Both the position numbers and the translations under genes were made by a program. A stretch of 64,000 nt of DNA from assembly GCA_964503885.1 (NCBI GenBank), contig CAZDCD010000004.1, positions 128,033 to 192,032 on the forward strand, written 5' to 3'. This stretch comes from CAZDCD01 sp964503885 (lineage in GTDB: Bacteria; Bacteroidota; Bacteroidia; Bacteroidales; UBA10428). The notes beneath the pieces are model-generated. The model was not told the DNA's origin. It ran no database searches and saw only the letters and a list, made by a program, of their open reading frames with translations. Positions 1 to 9,101 of this stretch are shown here, piece by piece. The first letter of the stretch is position 1. Every line of letters starts with the position of its first letter.

Positions 1-12
1 TTCAGGATAGTT

Positions 13-1044
13 ATGAACGTTAATCTTTTTGGCAAAACACTCTCCGAGCTCAGGGAAATTACTTCCGGATTATCATTGCCGCCATATACTGCAGAGCAGA
101 TTGCGGACTGGCTGTATAAAAAGCGTGCCGGTTCAATTGATGAAATGACAAACCTGTCGAAAGCTGCAAGAAATGCGCTGAACGAAAAATATACAATCGG
201 ATTTACTGAACCGGTATCGGTTCAGATATCTCAGGACGGCACTAAAAAGTACCTGTTCGGCACCGCCAATAACCGCTATATCGAAACAGCCTATATACCT
301 GAAAAAGCAAGGCATACGCTATGTGTTTCATCACAGGTCGGCTGCAAGATGGGATGTCTTTTTTGTATGACAGGCAGGCAGGGATTTCAGGGAAATCTCA
401 CTGCTGCTGAGATTCTCAACCAGGTTGTGCGCGTTGAAGAAAGCGAACGCCTCACCAATATCGTGTATATGGGTATGGGTGAACCTCTCGATAATATCGA
501 TGAGGTGCTGAAAAGCCTGGAAATCCTGACTTCATCTTATGGTTTTTCAATGAGTCCCAGACGATTGACGGTTTCCACCATAGGCCTTTATCCCGGACTG
601 AACAGGTTTATTGAAGAAAGCAACTGCCATCTGGCAGTCAGCCTGCATACAGCGTTTGATGAAGAACGCAGAAAGATTATGCCTGTACAGACAGTATATC
701 CTGTTGCCGATATTATCAAAACGCTTCGTGATTATGATCTTGGAAAACAGCGCAGAATCTCTTTTGAATACATAATGTTCAAAAAGTTCAATGACGATAG
801 CCGGCACATAAGTGAATTGGTCAGGCTATTGCATGGCATGCGGAGCCGTATCAACCTGATCCGTTTCCATGCCATACCGGGAACGCCACTCGAATCGTCC
901 GATGATGAAACCATACTGCAGTTCAGGGATGCACTAAACCGAAAGGGTATAACAGCAACCATCAGGGCATCAAGGGGAGAAGACATTTCTGCAGCCTGCG
1001 GCTTGCTATCCACGCGGGAACTTCTGCAACAGACCAGGCAATGA
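13..1044 (+). CDS. rlmN: 23S rRNA (adenine2503-C2)-methyltransferase RlmN
   Basis: Radical SAM methyltransferase that places a methyl group on C2 of A2503 in 23S rRNA; family members also modify A37 of some tRNAs. The radical SAM cluster motif CxxxCxxC is at C111, C115 and C118. The second essential cysteine of the family is C329, in an ISAACG context near the C-terminus, matching the E. coli IDAACG motif. The GMGEP motif is also present. At 343 residues the length is normal. The ATG at 13 leaves only 12 bases of upstream sequence, so promoter and operon context cannot be judged. The next gene starts 300 bases downstream and looks unrelated. Confidence 0.97.
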   Translation: MNVNLFGKTLSELREITSGLSLPPYTAEQIADWLYKKRAGSIDEMTNLSKAARNALNEKYTIGFTEPVSVQISQDGTKKYLFGTANNRYIETAYIPEKARHTLCVSSQVGCKMGCLFCMTGRQGFQGNLTAAEILNQVVRVEESERLTNIVYMGMGEPLDNIDEVLKSLEILTSSYGFSMSPRRLTVSTIGLYPGLNRFIEESNCHLAVSLHTAFDEERRKIMPVQTVYPVADIIKTLRDYDLGKQRRISFEYIMFKKFNDDSRHISELVRLLHGMRSRINLIRFHAIPGTPLESSDDETILQFRDALNRKGITATIRASRGEDISAACGLLSTRELLQQTRQ

Positions 1045-1342
1045 TATGTTTCCGGTCAACTCATAATGTTCAGAGAGATAGGGTAAGCCCACTTTTTCTG
1101 ACAGCCATCTGCTCTTTTAAGAAGCGGAATGGCCATTGCACATAGGACTAAGGCCTGAATAGGACAAGCCTGTTGACATACTGAGTTGATTGCTGTGTAT
1201 CTTTCAGCAGTCTTCACAACATTGAAACATAATGACATGCCTGTTTGTTATATTATTGATACTATGAAAGGACCGGAAACCGGTAAGTGTTGACTAAAAT
1301 TTTACTGATCTGAATCCAAAAGGATACCAAACGATCGGATAT

Positions 1343-2029
1343 GTGACTATACGTCTGCAGGCGGTAATCATGGTAGCTGGCGCCCTGTTTGTCAATACAT
1401 TATCCTTTGGGCAGTATAAATATGGTAAAAGCCTTGCAGACAGTGTATTGTTTTCATCGATATCGACAAACAATGTGTTATATGTGGGTATTGATAATCC
1501 GCTGACCCTTCACATCTCCCAGGTTGTTTTGCCAGACAGCTATTTTCTTTTTTCTTCAAACGGCCCCGTATTTTTTGACAGCATACAATTTGCCACCATT
1601 CCGAACCGCAGCGGTATAGCAAGAATAGTAGTTTATAAGATGGTGGAATCCGATACGGTGCTTGTAGGCTATAAATTCTTCAAGGTTTTTAATATTCCGG
1701 ACCCGATGCTTGCAATTAACTCGGTGGTTTTTTCAGAAGAAGACACGGTCAGCAGGTTGTTTTTACTGAATGCCGACACTTTATCGATCCATTTTACAGA
1801 TGATATTATAGGATCGGATAACTGGTTCAGGATTAAAAAGTACAGTATCGGGTACTTATACGGTGGTCTGTACAGGTCGTACGAGATAAACGGCAATCAG
1901 TTCACCCTGCAGGTTAAACGCATGATCAATATTATTGGTCCCGGAAAGGAGATCATTATCAAACCCTATGTGACCGGTCAGGGACGGTTAAGCAAAAACA
2001 TGCCTATTTACCGGTTATTGCTTTACTGA
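1343..2029 (+). CDS. Secreted protein with GldM C-terminal-like domains
   Basis: A 228-residue protein with an N-terminal signal peptide and a GTG start; an in-frame ATG at 1370 would shorten the leader and remove its positive charge, so GTG is preferred. The mature part follows the pattern of the periplasmic end of GldM, the T9SS/gliding motor protein: NVLYVGIDNP near the start, then an FFKVFNIPDP motif (GldM has FRVKxxPDP), and a final segment of the form F-x-x-QVKRM...GPGKEIIIKPY. It lacks the transmembrane N-terminal half of GldM, so it is a free-standing copy of the C-terminal domains. It may bind an outer-membrane partner; that is inference. It overlaps the convergent SPOR gene by 7 bases. 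Confidence 0.6.
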   Translation: MTIRLQAVIMVAGALFVNTLSFGQYKYGKSLADSVLFSSISTNNVLYVGIDNPLTLHISQVVLPDSYFLFSSNGPVFFDSIQFATIPNRSGIARIVVYKMVESDTVLVGYKFFKVFNIPDPMLAINSVVFSEEDTVSRLFLLNADTLSIHFTDDIIGSDNWFRIKKYSIGYLYGGLYRSYEINGNQFTLQVKRMINIIGPGKEIIIKPYVTGQGRLSKNMPIYRLLLY

Positions 2030-3027
2030 TATTGGTTCTGCATACCGAGCAACGCTGCCGCTTCCTTTATCGTAAGCTTTTTCTTGCCCTGGTAAGCAAC
2101 TATAAAGGCTTTCCTTACTTTACATTCCTCAAGCGTTTTGTTTGCCTCTTCAAATGTTTTAAAACGGCCAATGGAATATTTATACCATTCCTCTTCATAA
2201 ATCATATCGATTTTCATGGAGCCTTTATATATTGTTCTGAGGTATTCTTCTGTAAGGGGAACCGTATGAGCAGCGATCTGAACCTTAAAAATGATCTCCC
2301 CCATCAGCTTCGGTTCCACTACAATTGTGGTATCGACGGTTGCAAAAATGTCTTCGGGCGGTTCTTTTATGGCGGGATTCCTGAACAGCTCCGTAATTTC
2401 TTCCAGGGTAATATCGTTATCCCATCCATAGTTATATTCAACCGGATAGTCGACATAAACCTGTAAGGCCCTTCCCTGATCACGGATCGTTGTCTCTTCG
2501 AGTTCGTATGCTTCTTTCAGCTTTAACAGGGCATACTTGAATTTTTCATTAACAGAGGCCTGTTCTCGCCGTTGCCTGGCAACAGCCAGGTTTTTTCTCG
2601 CCTGTCCTTCATAATATTTACCTTTTTCAACGCCGGCTGCATAATGCTGTACCTTTCTCATGGTTATCCAGAATTCCTCACATTTGGTCTTGAACATGTC
2701 ATAGATCAACATGTGACCCTGGTAATAAAGGTCGGAGGCTTCGATAAGTGATGAAAAGGCTTTCACATAACCATCCGAAAGCCCTTCTTTCTTTTCGAGG
2801 TCGGTGAGATCCTCATACATTTTCTGAGCTGCATTAAGTTTTTTATCGGCTTCTTTCAACAACTCCACTCCCTTATCGATTGTTTTCAGCTCGGAGGAGG
2901 TAAATTTAATGTTGAGTTCTCTTGTGTAGTTCTTTACGTTATGATCTTGTGCATATATTGCAGGAAACAACAAGATTATGCCGGCCACCGCAAATCCCCT
3001 GATGAAAAAATGTTGTACCATAACCAT
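2023..3027 (-). CDS. Secreted helical protein with C-terminal SPOR domain
   Basis: A 334-residue exported protein: signal peptide over residues 1-26, then about 200 residues of charged, mostly helical sequence, then a SPOR-like domain over roughly residues 247-330. The SPOR fold is suggested by the FKVQIAA strand, the YKYSIGRF segment and the alternating pattern after it. SPOR domains bind denuded glycan strands of peptidoglycan, so a periplasmic role in cell-wall binding is likely. The helical part may be TPR-like. It converges on the GldM-C-like gene. I see no enzyme motif. The start ATG is followed within two codons by a second ATG, so the exact start is uncertain by two residues. Confidence 0.65.
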   Translation of the reverse strand: MVMVQHFFIRGFAVAGIILLFPAIYAQDHNVKNYTRELNIKFTSSELKTIDKGVELLKEADKKLNAAQKMYEDLTDLEKKEGLSDGYVKAFSSLIEASDLYYQGHMLIYDMFKTKCEEFWITMRKVQHYAAGVEKGKYYEGQARKNLAVARQRREQASVNEKFKYALLKLKEAYELEETTIRDQGRALQVYVDYPVEYNYGWDNDITLEEITELFRNPAIKEPPEDIFATVDTTIVVEPKLMGEIIFKVQIAAHTVPLTEEYLRTIYKGSMKIDMIYEEEWYKYSIGRFKTFEEANKTLEECKVRKAFIVAYQGKKKLTIKEAAALLGMQNQYQ

Positions 3028-3113
3028 TACAAAATGTTAGAAACCGTTTTCCAAAAATAACGATTTGACTTTTAAGAAAAAATCTCAGATTAGATTTATG
3101 AAGGATATATAAC

Positions 3114-3150
3114 AAAAAAGAAGCCAAATGATATACATTTCGCTTCTTTT
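3114..3150 (-). terminator. Intrinsic terminator after the small membrane protein gene
   Basis: Read on the minus strand, AAAAGAAGC and GCTTCTTTT arms flank a loop of about 17 bases and run into a T tract (TTTTTTG). It lies 23 bases downstream of the small minus-strand gene ending at 3173 and separates it from the SPOR gene that starts at 3027. Confidence 0.6.
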
Positions 3151-3172
3151 GCAAAGGATTATGCAACTTTTT

Positions 3173-3268
3173 CTAACGAATCTCTTTGAATTCTGGTGCT
3201 GTAAATACAAAATAACCGATCACTAGAAGTGATACAATCGGAATCAGAAGTAAAAGTGAAACAGCCAT
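3173..3268 (-). CDS. 31-residue single-pass membrane miniprotein
   Basis: A short reading frame: ATG at 3266-3268, TAG at 3173-3175, 31 residues. It begins MAVSLLLLIPIVSLLVIG, continues with YFVFTAP and ends with a charged EFKEIR tail, so it is one transmembrane helix with a short polar end. Three features support a real gene: a candidate Bacteroidota -7 box about 40 bases upstream, an intrinsic terminator just downstream, and otherwise empty AT-rich DNA around it. Size and shape recall small accessory subunits such as KdpF or CydX, but no partner operon is nearby, so no function is assigned. Confidence 0.55.
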   Translation of the reverse strand: MAVSLLLLIPIVSLLVIGYFVFTAPEFKEIR

Positions 3269-3308
3269 TTTCTATAGTTTATATGAATAATTATGCAATA
3301 TGCTGATA

Positions 3309-3316
3309 CAAATATA
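3309..3316 (-). promoter_or_regulatory. Candidate -7 promoter box (TATATTTG) for the 31-residue gene
   Basis: On the minus strand the sequence TATATTTG matches TAnnTTTG exactly and lies about 40 bases before the ATG at 3268. No TTTG at the usual 19-base spacing was found, so only the -7 part is supported. The remaining DNA up to 3564 is AT-rich and I see no gene in it. Confidence 0.4.
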
Positions 3317-3564
3317 GTATTTTAGTCAAACAAAAGTATATGTTCGTCAAAAAAAAATTACTCTTTGTCAACATATTTTTTAGGATATCAGCTATATATT
3401 AACATTACGAAATTGATAAATAGAAGGTTACAAAAAATCTTGAATATATATCGATATTTATAAAAAAATACTAAAATTTTTTGCAGTTTAGGGCAAGCTT
3501 CTGTACACATGCAGTTAATTTGTTGAAAATCATGAATTAAGAAAAGTAACTTGAACCTGTTGGG

Positions 3565-5889
3565 TTATACCATTTTTTCGAGAGCCGAAAACAATTTCTT
3601 TACATTCTTATGGGTTTCTTCGTCAAAATCCGAAGATTTGGTGTGGTTATCTTTCAAACAGGTAAGGAAAGATGAAGCCAGTAAAGTCCTTGATAAGGCA
3701 TTCGCCTGGATATGCTCGGAATTCGACTCAGTAATGCCGATCCTTTTTTGAAGAATGAAGCGTTTAAAATCGATCGTTGAAAAAACATCTTCGATCATGA
3801 TATAGCTGTCGATAACTTTGATTTTCTGCTCTGCATCTTTTTCTTTTCCGATGAAAAGAATTCTCTTCAATTCATCAGCAAATTGCTTATTCTCCCCGTT
3901 TCCGATTAAAAGTACCGAAAAGTCGATTTTCCATCCTGTGAGAAGGTTGGACAGAGAATTTATCCCCGTAAGGCCTGATGAAGGAATGAAATTAACCTCT
4001 TTAGTAAATGCAAAGAGAGCAGTAATAGCATTGAGATAATAAAATGTGACGGTATCCTGAACGATGATATTGTTTTTGTTTTTGATAAGTTGCTGTTCAT
4101 TAAGTCGCGCACCCATAAGAGAATAAATGGGAGAAAGCGTATCAGAAGATGCATTGTGAAGCGATTTAGCATCGAGAATGACTGTTTCACTGTATTCATC
4201 TTCTACATTAGCACGCTGAACCGCAAGTAGCCTGTATATTTTATTGATATCCACCAAGTGCGGAGAATGTGTTGAGTACAGGATCTGCATTTTATTCTTG
4301 AGGTCTTCAAAAACAGCAAGCACATCTTCCTGTGCCCTGGCATGCAGACTTAATCCGGGTTCATCAATTAGCAGGATACGGTTTATGCTGTTTTGTTTTG
4401 CAGAGGCTTTCAGTTCAAGATAAAATGAAAGAAACCACCGAACGCCCCTGCTTCGTTGTTTGGGATAAAGCCTTTCCGATTTATCCTTGATCCAGAATTC
4501 AAGGTAGGGTTTTCCACTCTTTTCGGGAACAGTATAGTCGTAATGTTCAAGTTCGAAATTCAACGTTATTTTGTTATTCTTTCCCACATTTTGCCTCCAG
4601 TAATCCTGGAAATTAATGGTAATCTCTCCATTAAGGTTTTCGATTTTCTGTTTTAATATCCGGTGATTCTTTTCCCTGAAAAAATCTGAATTCAAGCCTG
4701 CAATCAGGAGAAAATTCTTAGCTGCCTTATAACCTTCTGCGTTTGCATTTTCCGTGAGGAGGTCCTCAAGATCGATCTTATTGGGCAACAGGCTGCTGAA
4801 ATCCTCAAAAAATTCAAATTCGGGGATATGTTCTGCGATTATCTCCCCGATGTCTTCTGCAGTCAATTGTTTTTTCTCGTATTCAAGCTCTGCTATTGCC
4901 TCAGATTCGGCAATCCTGTATGAATACCCGTCGAAAACTTTTGCTGCAACAGACTTTAATAATGATTCATTCTCAGAAGCCTGCTCAAATTCAGCGTTGA
5001 TCCTGTTATATTCCGCTTTTGCCAGTTCAAGCCTCTGAATAGCCGATCTCTTTTCCCTGTCGTTCGAACAGATATCAAATAAATGCTCAGCTTCCCTAAG
5101 ATGCAATGCAACCTGTTTGAGTTCATATTCTGCCCTCCTGATCACTTCAATGGCTTCATTGCATTTCCTGCATATTGTTACTTTTTCCGAGATTTCCTGG
5201 GTTTGCAACTTCTTTTCTTCGAATTTCTTTACCTGCGTGTTAAACAATTCCTCCTTTTGCTGATAAACCTGTTTTGCCGATTCAAGCTCCTGTTCCGAAA
5301 TTAATTTTACATCGGGTTTACGGGCCTTTTTTACCTTTTTTTTAGCCGTCTCGAGTTTAATATACCATTCATTCAACTGATCTCTTGCTTCGTTTTTTTC
5401 ATTCTCTGACGACTCCATTTCTTTCACAATACGATCGGCTTTCTGAAGGAGTTCACTGATTTCATCCCGCACACGCTTCTCAAGATCTTCTTTTGCCTTT
5501 CTCAGGTTTTCAAAATATTCAACAATCTCATGATCGGCTATTTTTATTATGCTCGACCGGTCTTCTTTCCACTCCCTTAACAGCACCACATCTTTCTTGG
5601 TTTTGAGAAGTGTGGCAAGTGATTCAGGAATTTTTCTAATGTCGAGAAAATCGATGAGGGTTGAGTTTTCAAGATCAAATATGCAGGCTACATAAGGAAA
5701 GGTCATATCGCTCCGAAGGACATCATCTGAAATCCTGGCTTCATAAAAGCTTCTGAGGGCTTCAAGCACTGATGTTTTTCCCGATTCATTCTGGCCTATC
5801 AATGCCGTTATATTATCATATGCAAGATAATTCCAGCCTGAATCAATAATCGACCTGTAATTCTTTATGTTAAATGCCCTGAGTTTCAT
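3565..5889 (-). CDS. OLD-like ABC-type ATPase with coiled coil and degenerate TOPRIM-like end
   Basis: A 774-residue SMC/Rad50-related ATPase of the OLD / AAA_15 type. Walker A is GQNESGKTS (32-40); the signature-like stretch SRGVRWFLSF is near 480-489; Walker B is ILLIDEPG (505-512); the switch His is in YSTHSPHLV (538-546). Between the ATPase halves lies a long charged coiled coil (about 120-340) with a CRKC motif at 240-243 near its middle, in the position of a Rad50 zinc hook. The C-terminal third sits where OLD proteins carry a TOPRIM nuclease, but the expected Glu and Asp-x-Asp motifs read VQDT and GNGE, so nuclease activity is doubtful. Such proteins act in DNA repair or phage defence. 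No partner gene such as gajB is adjacent. Confidence 0.75.
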   Translation of the reverse strand: MKLRAFNIKNYRSIIDSGWNYLAYDNITALIGQNESGKTSVLEALRSFYEARISDDVLRSDMTFPYVACIFDLENSTLIDFLDIRKIPESLATLLKTKKDVVLLREWKEDRSSIIKIADHEIVEYFENLRKAKEDLEKRVRDEISELLQKADRIVKEMESSENEKNEARDQLNEWYIKLETAKKKVKKARKPDVKLISEQELESAKQVYQQKEELFNTQVKKFEEKKLQTQEISEKVTICRKCNEAIEVIRRAEYELKQVALHLREAEHLFDICSNDREKRSAIQRLELAKAEYNRINAEFEQASENESLLKSVAAKVFDGYSYRIAESEAIAELEYEKKQLTAEDIGEIIAEHIPEFEFFEDFSSLLPNKIDLEDLLTENANAEGYKAAKNFLLIAGLNSDFFREKNHRILKQKIENLNGEITINFQDYWRQNVGKNNKITLNFELEHYDYTVPEKSGKPYLEFWIKDKSERLYPKQRSRGVRWFLSFYLELKASAKQNSINRILLIDEPGLSLHARAQEDVLAVFEDLKNKMQILYSTHSPHLVDINKIYRLLAVQRANVEDEYSETVILDAKSLHNASSDTLSPIYSLMGARLNEQQLIKNKNNIIVQDTVTFYYLNAITALFAFTKEVNFIPSSGLTGINSLSNLLTGWKIDFSVLLIGNGENKQFADELKRILFIGKEKDAEQKIKVIDSYIMIEDVFSTIDFKRFILQKRIGITESNSEHIQANALSRTLLASSFLTCLKDNHTKSSDFDEETHKNVKKLFSALEKMV

Positions 5890-5953
5890 ACTATAGAATG
5901 GCTTTCCTTATATCTTTTATGACAAAACTAAAGTACCTAAAATGTTACACCTT

Positions 5954-6790
5954 TCAAAATTTGTCGGCACTATACTTATATCCCACAATCAGCACATCAT
6001 CCAACTGAGGATATCCGTACTTCCATGTTTCAAATGCATTCCTGAGTTTTTCTTTCTGATCCTCCATGGGCAGTTTATATACCTGCTTGAGTAAATTCCG
6101 GAACGGCTGGTATTTAAATTTTTTTCCTCCCGGACCACCGAACTGATCAACAAATCCATCCGAAAACAGGTAAACCATATCACCCCGTTCGAGTGTTATG
6201 TTATGTGTTTTAAATGACCTTTCTTCATCTGCTGCAACACCGATGGGCATCTTGTCGCCCGGTACTTCAACCAGTTTGCCACGATGAATAATATAGATCG
6301 GATTGAATGCTCCGGCGAACTGAATGTTCCATGACGTGTTTTCCAAAATGCACAATGACATATCAATGCCGTCTTTCTGTTCCTGTTCTACCCCGGTTTG
6401 TCCCAGGGCTTTCATAATCGCCTCGCGCATCTGGTTGAGTATCATTCCTGCTGATGAGTATGTAGCGCGGTTGACCACTTCAGTGAGAACGGTTATGCCA
6501 AGAATGCTCATGAATGCTCCCGGAACACCATGTCCCGTGCAATCAGCCACAGCAATAATTGTTTCCGACTTTTTTCTTGTAATCCAGTAGAAATCACCGC
6601 TCACCACATCTTTTGGTTGAAAGTATATGAAATGTTCCGGAAGCAGCCTGCTGATGAAGTCCGCTGAAGGTAAAAGGGCCTTCTGAATATAACTCGCATA
6701 ACGGATGCTTTCGGCTAGTTCATTGCGTTGCCTGCTGATTTCCTGTTTTTGTGAATTAATTGTTGCTTTTAGGCTCTTTTCTGAAAGCAT
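5954..6790 (-). CDS. SpoIIE-type PP2C serine/threonine phosphatase
   Basis: A 278-residue soluble protein: a short N-terminal coiled coil (1-40), then a SpoIIE/RsbU-like phosphatase domain. The metal-binding aspartates are visible in SGDFYW (D66) and VADCTGHGVPGAF (D83), with later SDG and LDDVLIVG motifs. In this family the phosphatase removes phosphate from STAS or SiaC-type switch proteins. A SiaC-family gene is at 13036-13404, a possible but unproven substrate. There is no attached sensor domain, so input must come through the coiled coil or a partner. It lies 64 bases downstream of the OLD-like ATPase start in the same orientation, with no visible functional link. Confidence 0.88.
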   Translation of the reverse strand: MLSEKSLKATINSQKQEISRQRNELAESIRYASYIQKALLPSADFISRLLPEHFIYFQPKDVVSGDFYWITRKKSETIIAVADCTGHGVPGAFMSILGITVLTEVVNRATYSSAGMILNQMREAIMKALGQTGVEQEQKDGIDMSLCILENTSWNIQFAGAFNPIYIIHRGKLVEVPGDKMPIGVAADEERSFKTHNITLERGDMVYLFSDGFVDQFGGPGGKKFKYQPFRNLLKQVYKLPMEDQKEKLRNAFETWKYGYPQLDDVLIVGYKYSADKF

Positions 6791-6831
6791 TTTCAGTTAT
6801 TTTCAGGATTTATTGGTGTTTTATGCAACCT

Positions 6832-6854
6832 TTTTACGCATCTATTACGTAAAA
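6832..6854. promoter_or_regulatory. Inverted repeat upstream of the SpoIIE phosphatase
   Basis: Perfect 7-base arms, TTTTACG and CGTAAAA, separated by 9 bases. It lies between the phosphatase start (6790, minus) and a possible small plus-strand gene (6931), so it could be an operator. No regulator can be named. Confidence 0.3.
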
Positions 6855-6930
6855 GTAGTGAATATTCTTGACGAACTGACAAATAACGGGGACAAACCAA
6901 TTGATATTGTTGATTAAATTAATAATATCG

Positions 6931-7077
6931 GTGATCTTGGAAAAAGCCTTTTTGCTAGGGTTGCTTTATTTTTTTATTTTGTGTTTCATCCTGTTTGCCA
7001 TCATTGCCAGAAATGCTCCGGAATATATTGAAAAAGAAGATGGTACGCTTACCAGGGTTGATAAAAAAAAAAGATAA
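6931..7077 (+). CDS. Possible 48-residue membrane miniprotein
   Basis: An open frame with a GTG at 6931 (a TTG at 6901 would add ten residues) and TAA at 7075-7077. It encodes one strongly hydrophobic helix (about residues 6-26, LLGLLYFFILCFILFAII), then a charged tail ending DKKKR. This is a convincing single-pass topology, but no promoter box was found and the start codon is weak. It fills the space between two minus-strand genes. Function unknown; treat as tentative. Confidence 0.35.
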   Translation: MILEKAFLLGLLYFFILCFILFAIIARNAPEYIEKEDGTLTRVDKKKR

Positions 7078-7099
7078 GAAACCCGCAAAGCATAAAAAT

Positions 7100-9067
7100 C
7101 TAAAAGGCAGTTCCTGAGTTTTTAAACACCGTAATGTTTCCGTTGTTAGTCAGCTGCATCAGAAGGTTACCCTGATCATCCAGTATAAAATCCTGCAGTA
7201 CGGCATCTGGTATTTGCAACATTCCAAGCTGGTTGCCATCCTGGGTCATCGAAATCAATCTGTTTCCACTATAGGAATTGGTATTGATGATCAGCTTTCC
7301 GTCGGCCGTACAAACCATTTTCTGAGGCGTCAGCATACTGGCATTGGTTAATTCCTTGATATATGCAATATTACCATTGCCGGTTGTTTTGATCAGCACC
7401 ATATTGTTTTGATCCCTGAGTCCGGCAAACATTTGTGAGCCGTCGGGTAACAAGGTTGTACAGGTAATGCTGTCGGAAACATCGAGTTGCTTATCCCAAA
7501 GCATATACCCTTTTGAATTCATTTTTACCAGCCATCCCGAGCCCGCCACACAAATATTATCCTGTACATCGATCTTCAGGTCATTTATTTCTCCCGGTGA
7601 TGTATAAATTCTGTTCCATAATTTTTTACCCGAATTATTGATCACCATGATGCTGTACCTGTGCCCGAGTGAGTCGAGGTCAGCATATCCTCCGAGAACA
7701 ATTTCATTTGCGGAATTTACTGCCAGAGATGTGACAATCCATTTTCCAAGCGTTCTGTTCCATAGTTTTCTTCCGTCTTTGTCGAGCTCAAATATCCAGG
7801 TTTCCTGTGATGCCGAATCATCGCTCAGATAGGTATATCCCAGGACCAGCACATCTCCCAGTGTGTTAACTGCAACCCGGTATACGCTGTCTTTATAACG
7901 GCCTCCCAGTATCTTATTCCAGATCATGTGGCCGTCCTTATCCAGTTTAAGTACCCATGCATCTTCGTAGAGCGAATCAGATTGAATAGTATTACCGGAA
8001 ATAACATACAGGCCATTACCTGCTGAAGCAATTCCACCAGCTGATTCAGGCCAGTTGTTATTATCGAAACTTCGTGACCATTGAAGGTTGTTTAGCGCAA
8101 TTCCTGCACGGTTAAAATATTTCATGCCCAAATCAAGCGATTTAAGATTGAATATATCAATATAGTAACTTCCTTCGGGGTATTTGTGAATGAATGCATC
8201 GTACGCTTCGAGTGTTTGTATTTTTTTTGCGTATTCATATAAGAGTTGACGCTGAATTTGCTTTGCATCTGCAATTTCCAACGCGTCGGGATATTTCGCA
8301 ATAAAATTATCAAGTGCTTCGATCGTGTTTTTTTGTTTTGCTTCCCTGAAAGCTGCTGCATTCCGCATCTTCATGGCAGTGCTGTAATCATTGGCCCCCG
8401 AATAGTTCCTCATATATGTCTCATAGGCCTCTACAGTATTGATTCGTTTTGCTTTTTCGTAAGCCAGCTTATCCCGGTACTTTATTGCTTTAGGTATCTG
8501 AGCGGCATCGGGAAATTTCCGGATGAACTCAAGATACCCCTCGAGGGTGTTCTGTTTTTCATATTTTCTGAATTCAAGCTGATTCCTTATGTGGATAACA
8601 TTCTGATAATACCTGTAATCGGGAAATTTCTCAATCACCTGGTACGCCAGATCCAGATTATTCTCCTCCCTGATGTATTTTATCAGCTGTGCCTCTACAG
8701 TGCCTATAGCCTGGGCCATCTTTTTGTTTACAGGCCAGCTGCTCCTCCTGATCTCGGTATTTGCAAAGTACTCGGCAATAACCTCCCGCTCTTCAGGAGT
8801 CAGGCTGTTCATGTTTTCATCCACGATCAGGGCATACGACCAGGCATCCACCACATTGTGGTAGGGTGAATTGGTATCTGCAGCCAGTATCATCAAACCA
8901 AAATTTATACCGGCATCATTCCGGGCAGAGGGATATTGTTTGTCAAAACTTTCTTTTGCCCTGGAGTAATCTGATTTTTCGAGTTGTTTATACGCTCTTT
9001 TCAGATCCTGTGGGGTTGCATTTACCAGGATAAAAAAAGTTGCAGTTGCGAGTAAAACCTGTTTCAT
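7100..9067 (-). CDS. Exported protein with TPR-like repeats and a beta-propeller
   Basis: A 655-residue protein with a signal peptide (1-19). Residues 20-175 are helical. Residues about 176-310 hold four repeats of roughly 34 residues, each with an aromatic-rich core such as ALDNFIAKYPDA or AYDAFIHKYPEG, resembling TPR/Sel1-type helical repeats. Residues about 325-655 form repeated strands with WNKILGG, WNRTLGK and WNRIYT signatures, as in PQQ/WD-like propellers. It is followed by nothing in its operon and preceded, 34 bases away, by an OmpA-domain gene on the same strand. TPR, propeller and OmpA modules occur together in PorE of the T9SS; here they are split over two genes, which hints at an envelope complex but does not prove it. 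Confidence 0.65.
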   Translation of the reverse strand: MKQVLLATATFFILVNATPQDLKRAYKQLEKSDYSRAKESFDKQYPSARNDAGINFGLMILAADTNSPYHNVVDAWSYALIVDENMNSLTPEEREVIAEYFANTEIRRSSWPVNKKMAQAIGTVEAQLIKYIREENNLDLAYQVIEKFPDYRYYQNVIHIRNQLEFRKYEKQNTLEGYLEFIRKFPDAAQIPKAIKYRDKLAYEKAKRINTVEAYETYMRNYSGANDYSTAMKMRNAAAFREAKQKNTIEALDNFIAKYPDALEIADAKQIQRQLLYEYAKKIQTLEAYDAFIHKYPEGSYYIDIFNLKSLDLGMKYFNRAGIALNNLQWSRSFDNNNWPESAGGIASAGNGLYVISGNTIQSDSLYEDAWVLKLDKDGHMIWNKILGGRYKDSVYRVAVNTLGDVLVLGYTYLSDDSASQETWIFELDKDGRKLWNRTLGKWIVTSLAVNSANEIVLGGYADLDSLGHRYSIMVINNSGKKLWNRIYTSPGEINDLKIDVQDNICVAGSGWLVKMNSKGYMLWDKQLDVSDSITCTTLLPDGSQMFAGLRDQNNMVLIKTTGNGNIAYIKELTNASMLTPQKMVCTADGKLIINTNSYSGNRLISMTQDGNQLGMLQIPDAVLQDFILDDQGNLLMQLTNNGNITVFKNSGTAF

Positions 9068-9101
9068 TGGATATGATTTTGGATTTGATGATGAATGCCG
9101 C

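Noticed and set aside
1056..1238. 60-residue minus-strand frame with several cysteines after rlmN
   Set aside because: No promoter, no recognisable family, and the composition looks like chance; the stretch 1045-1342 was left without a gene.
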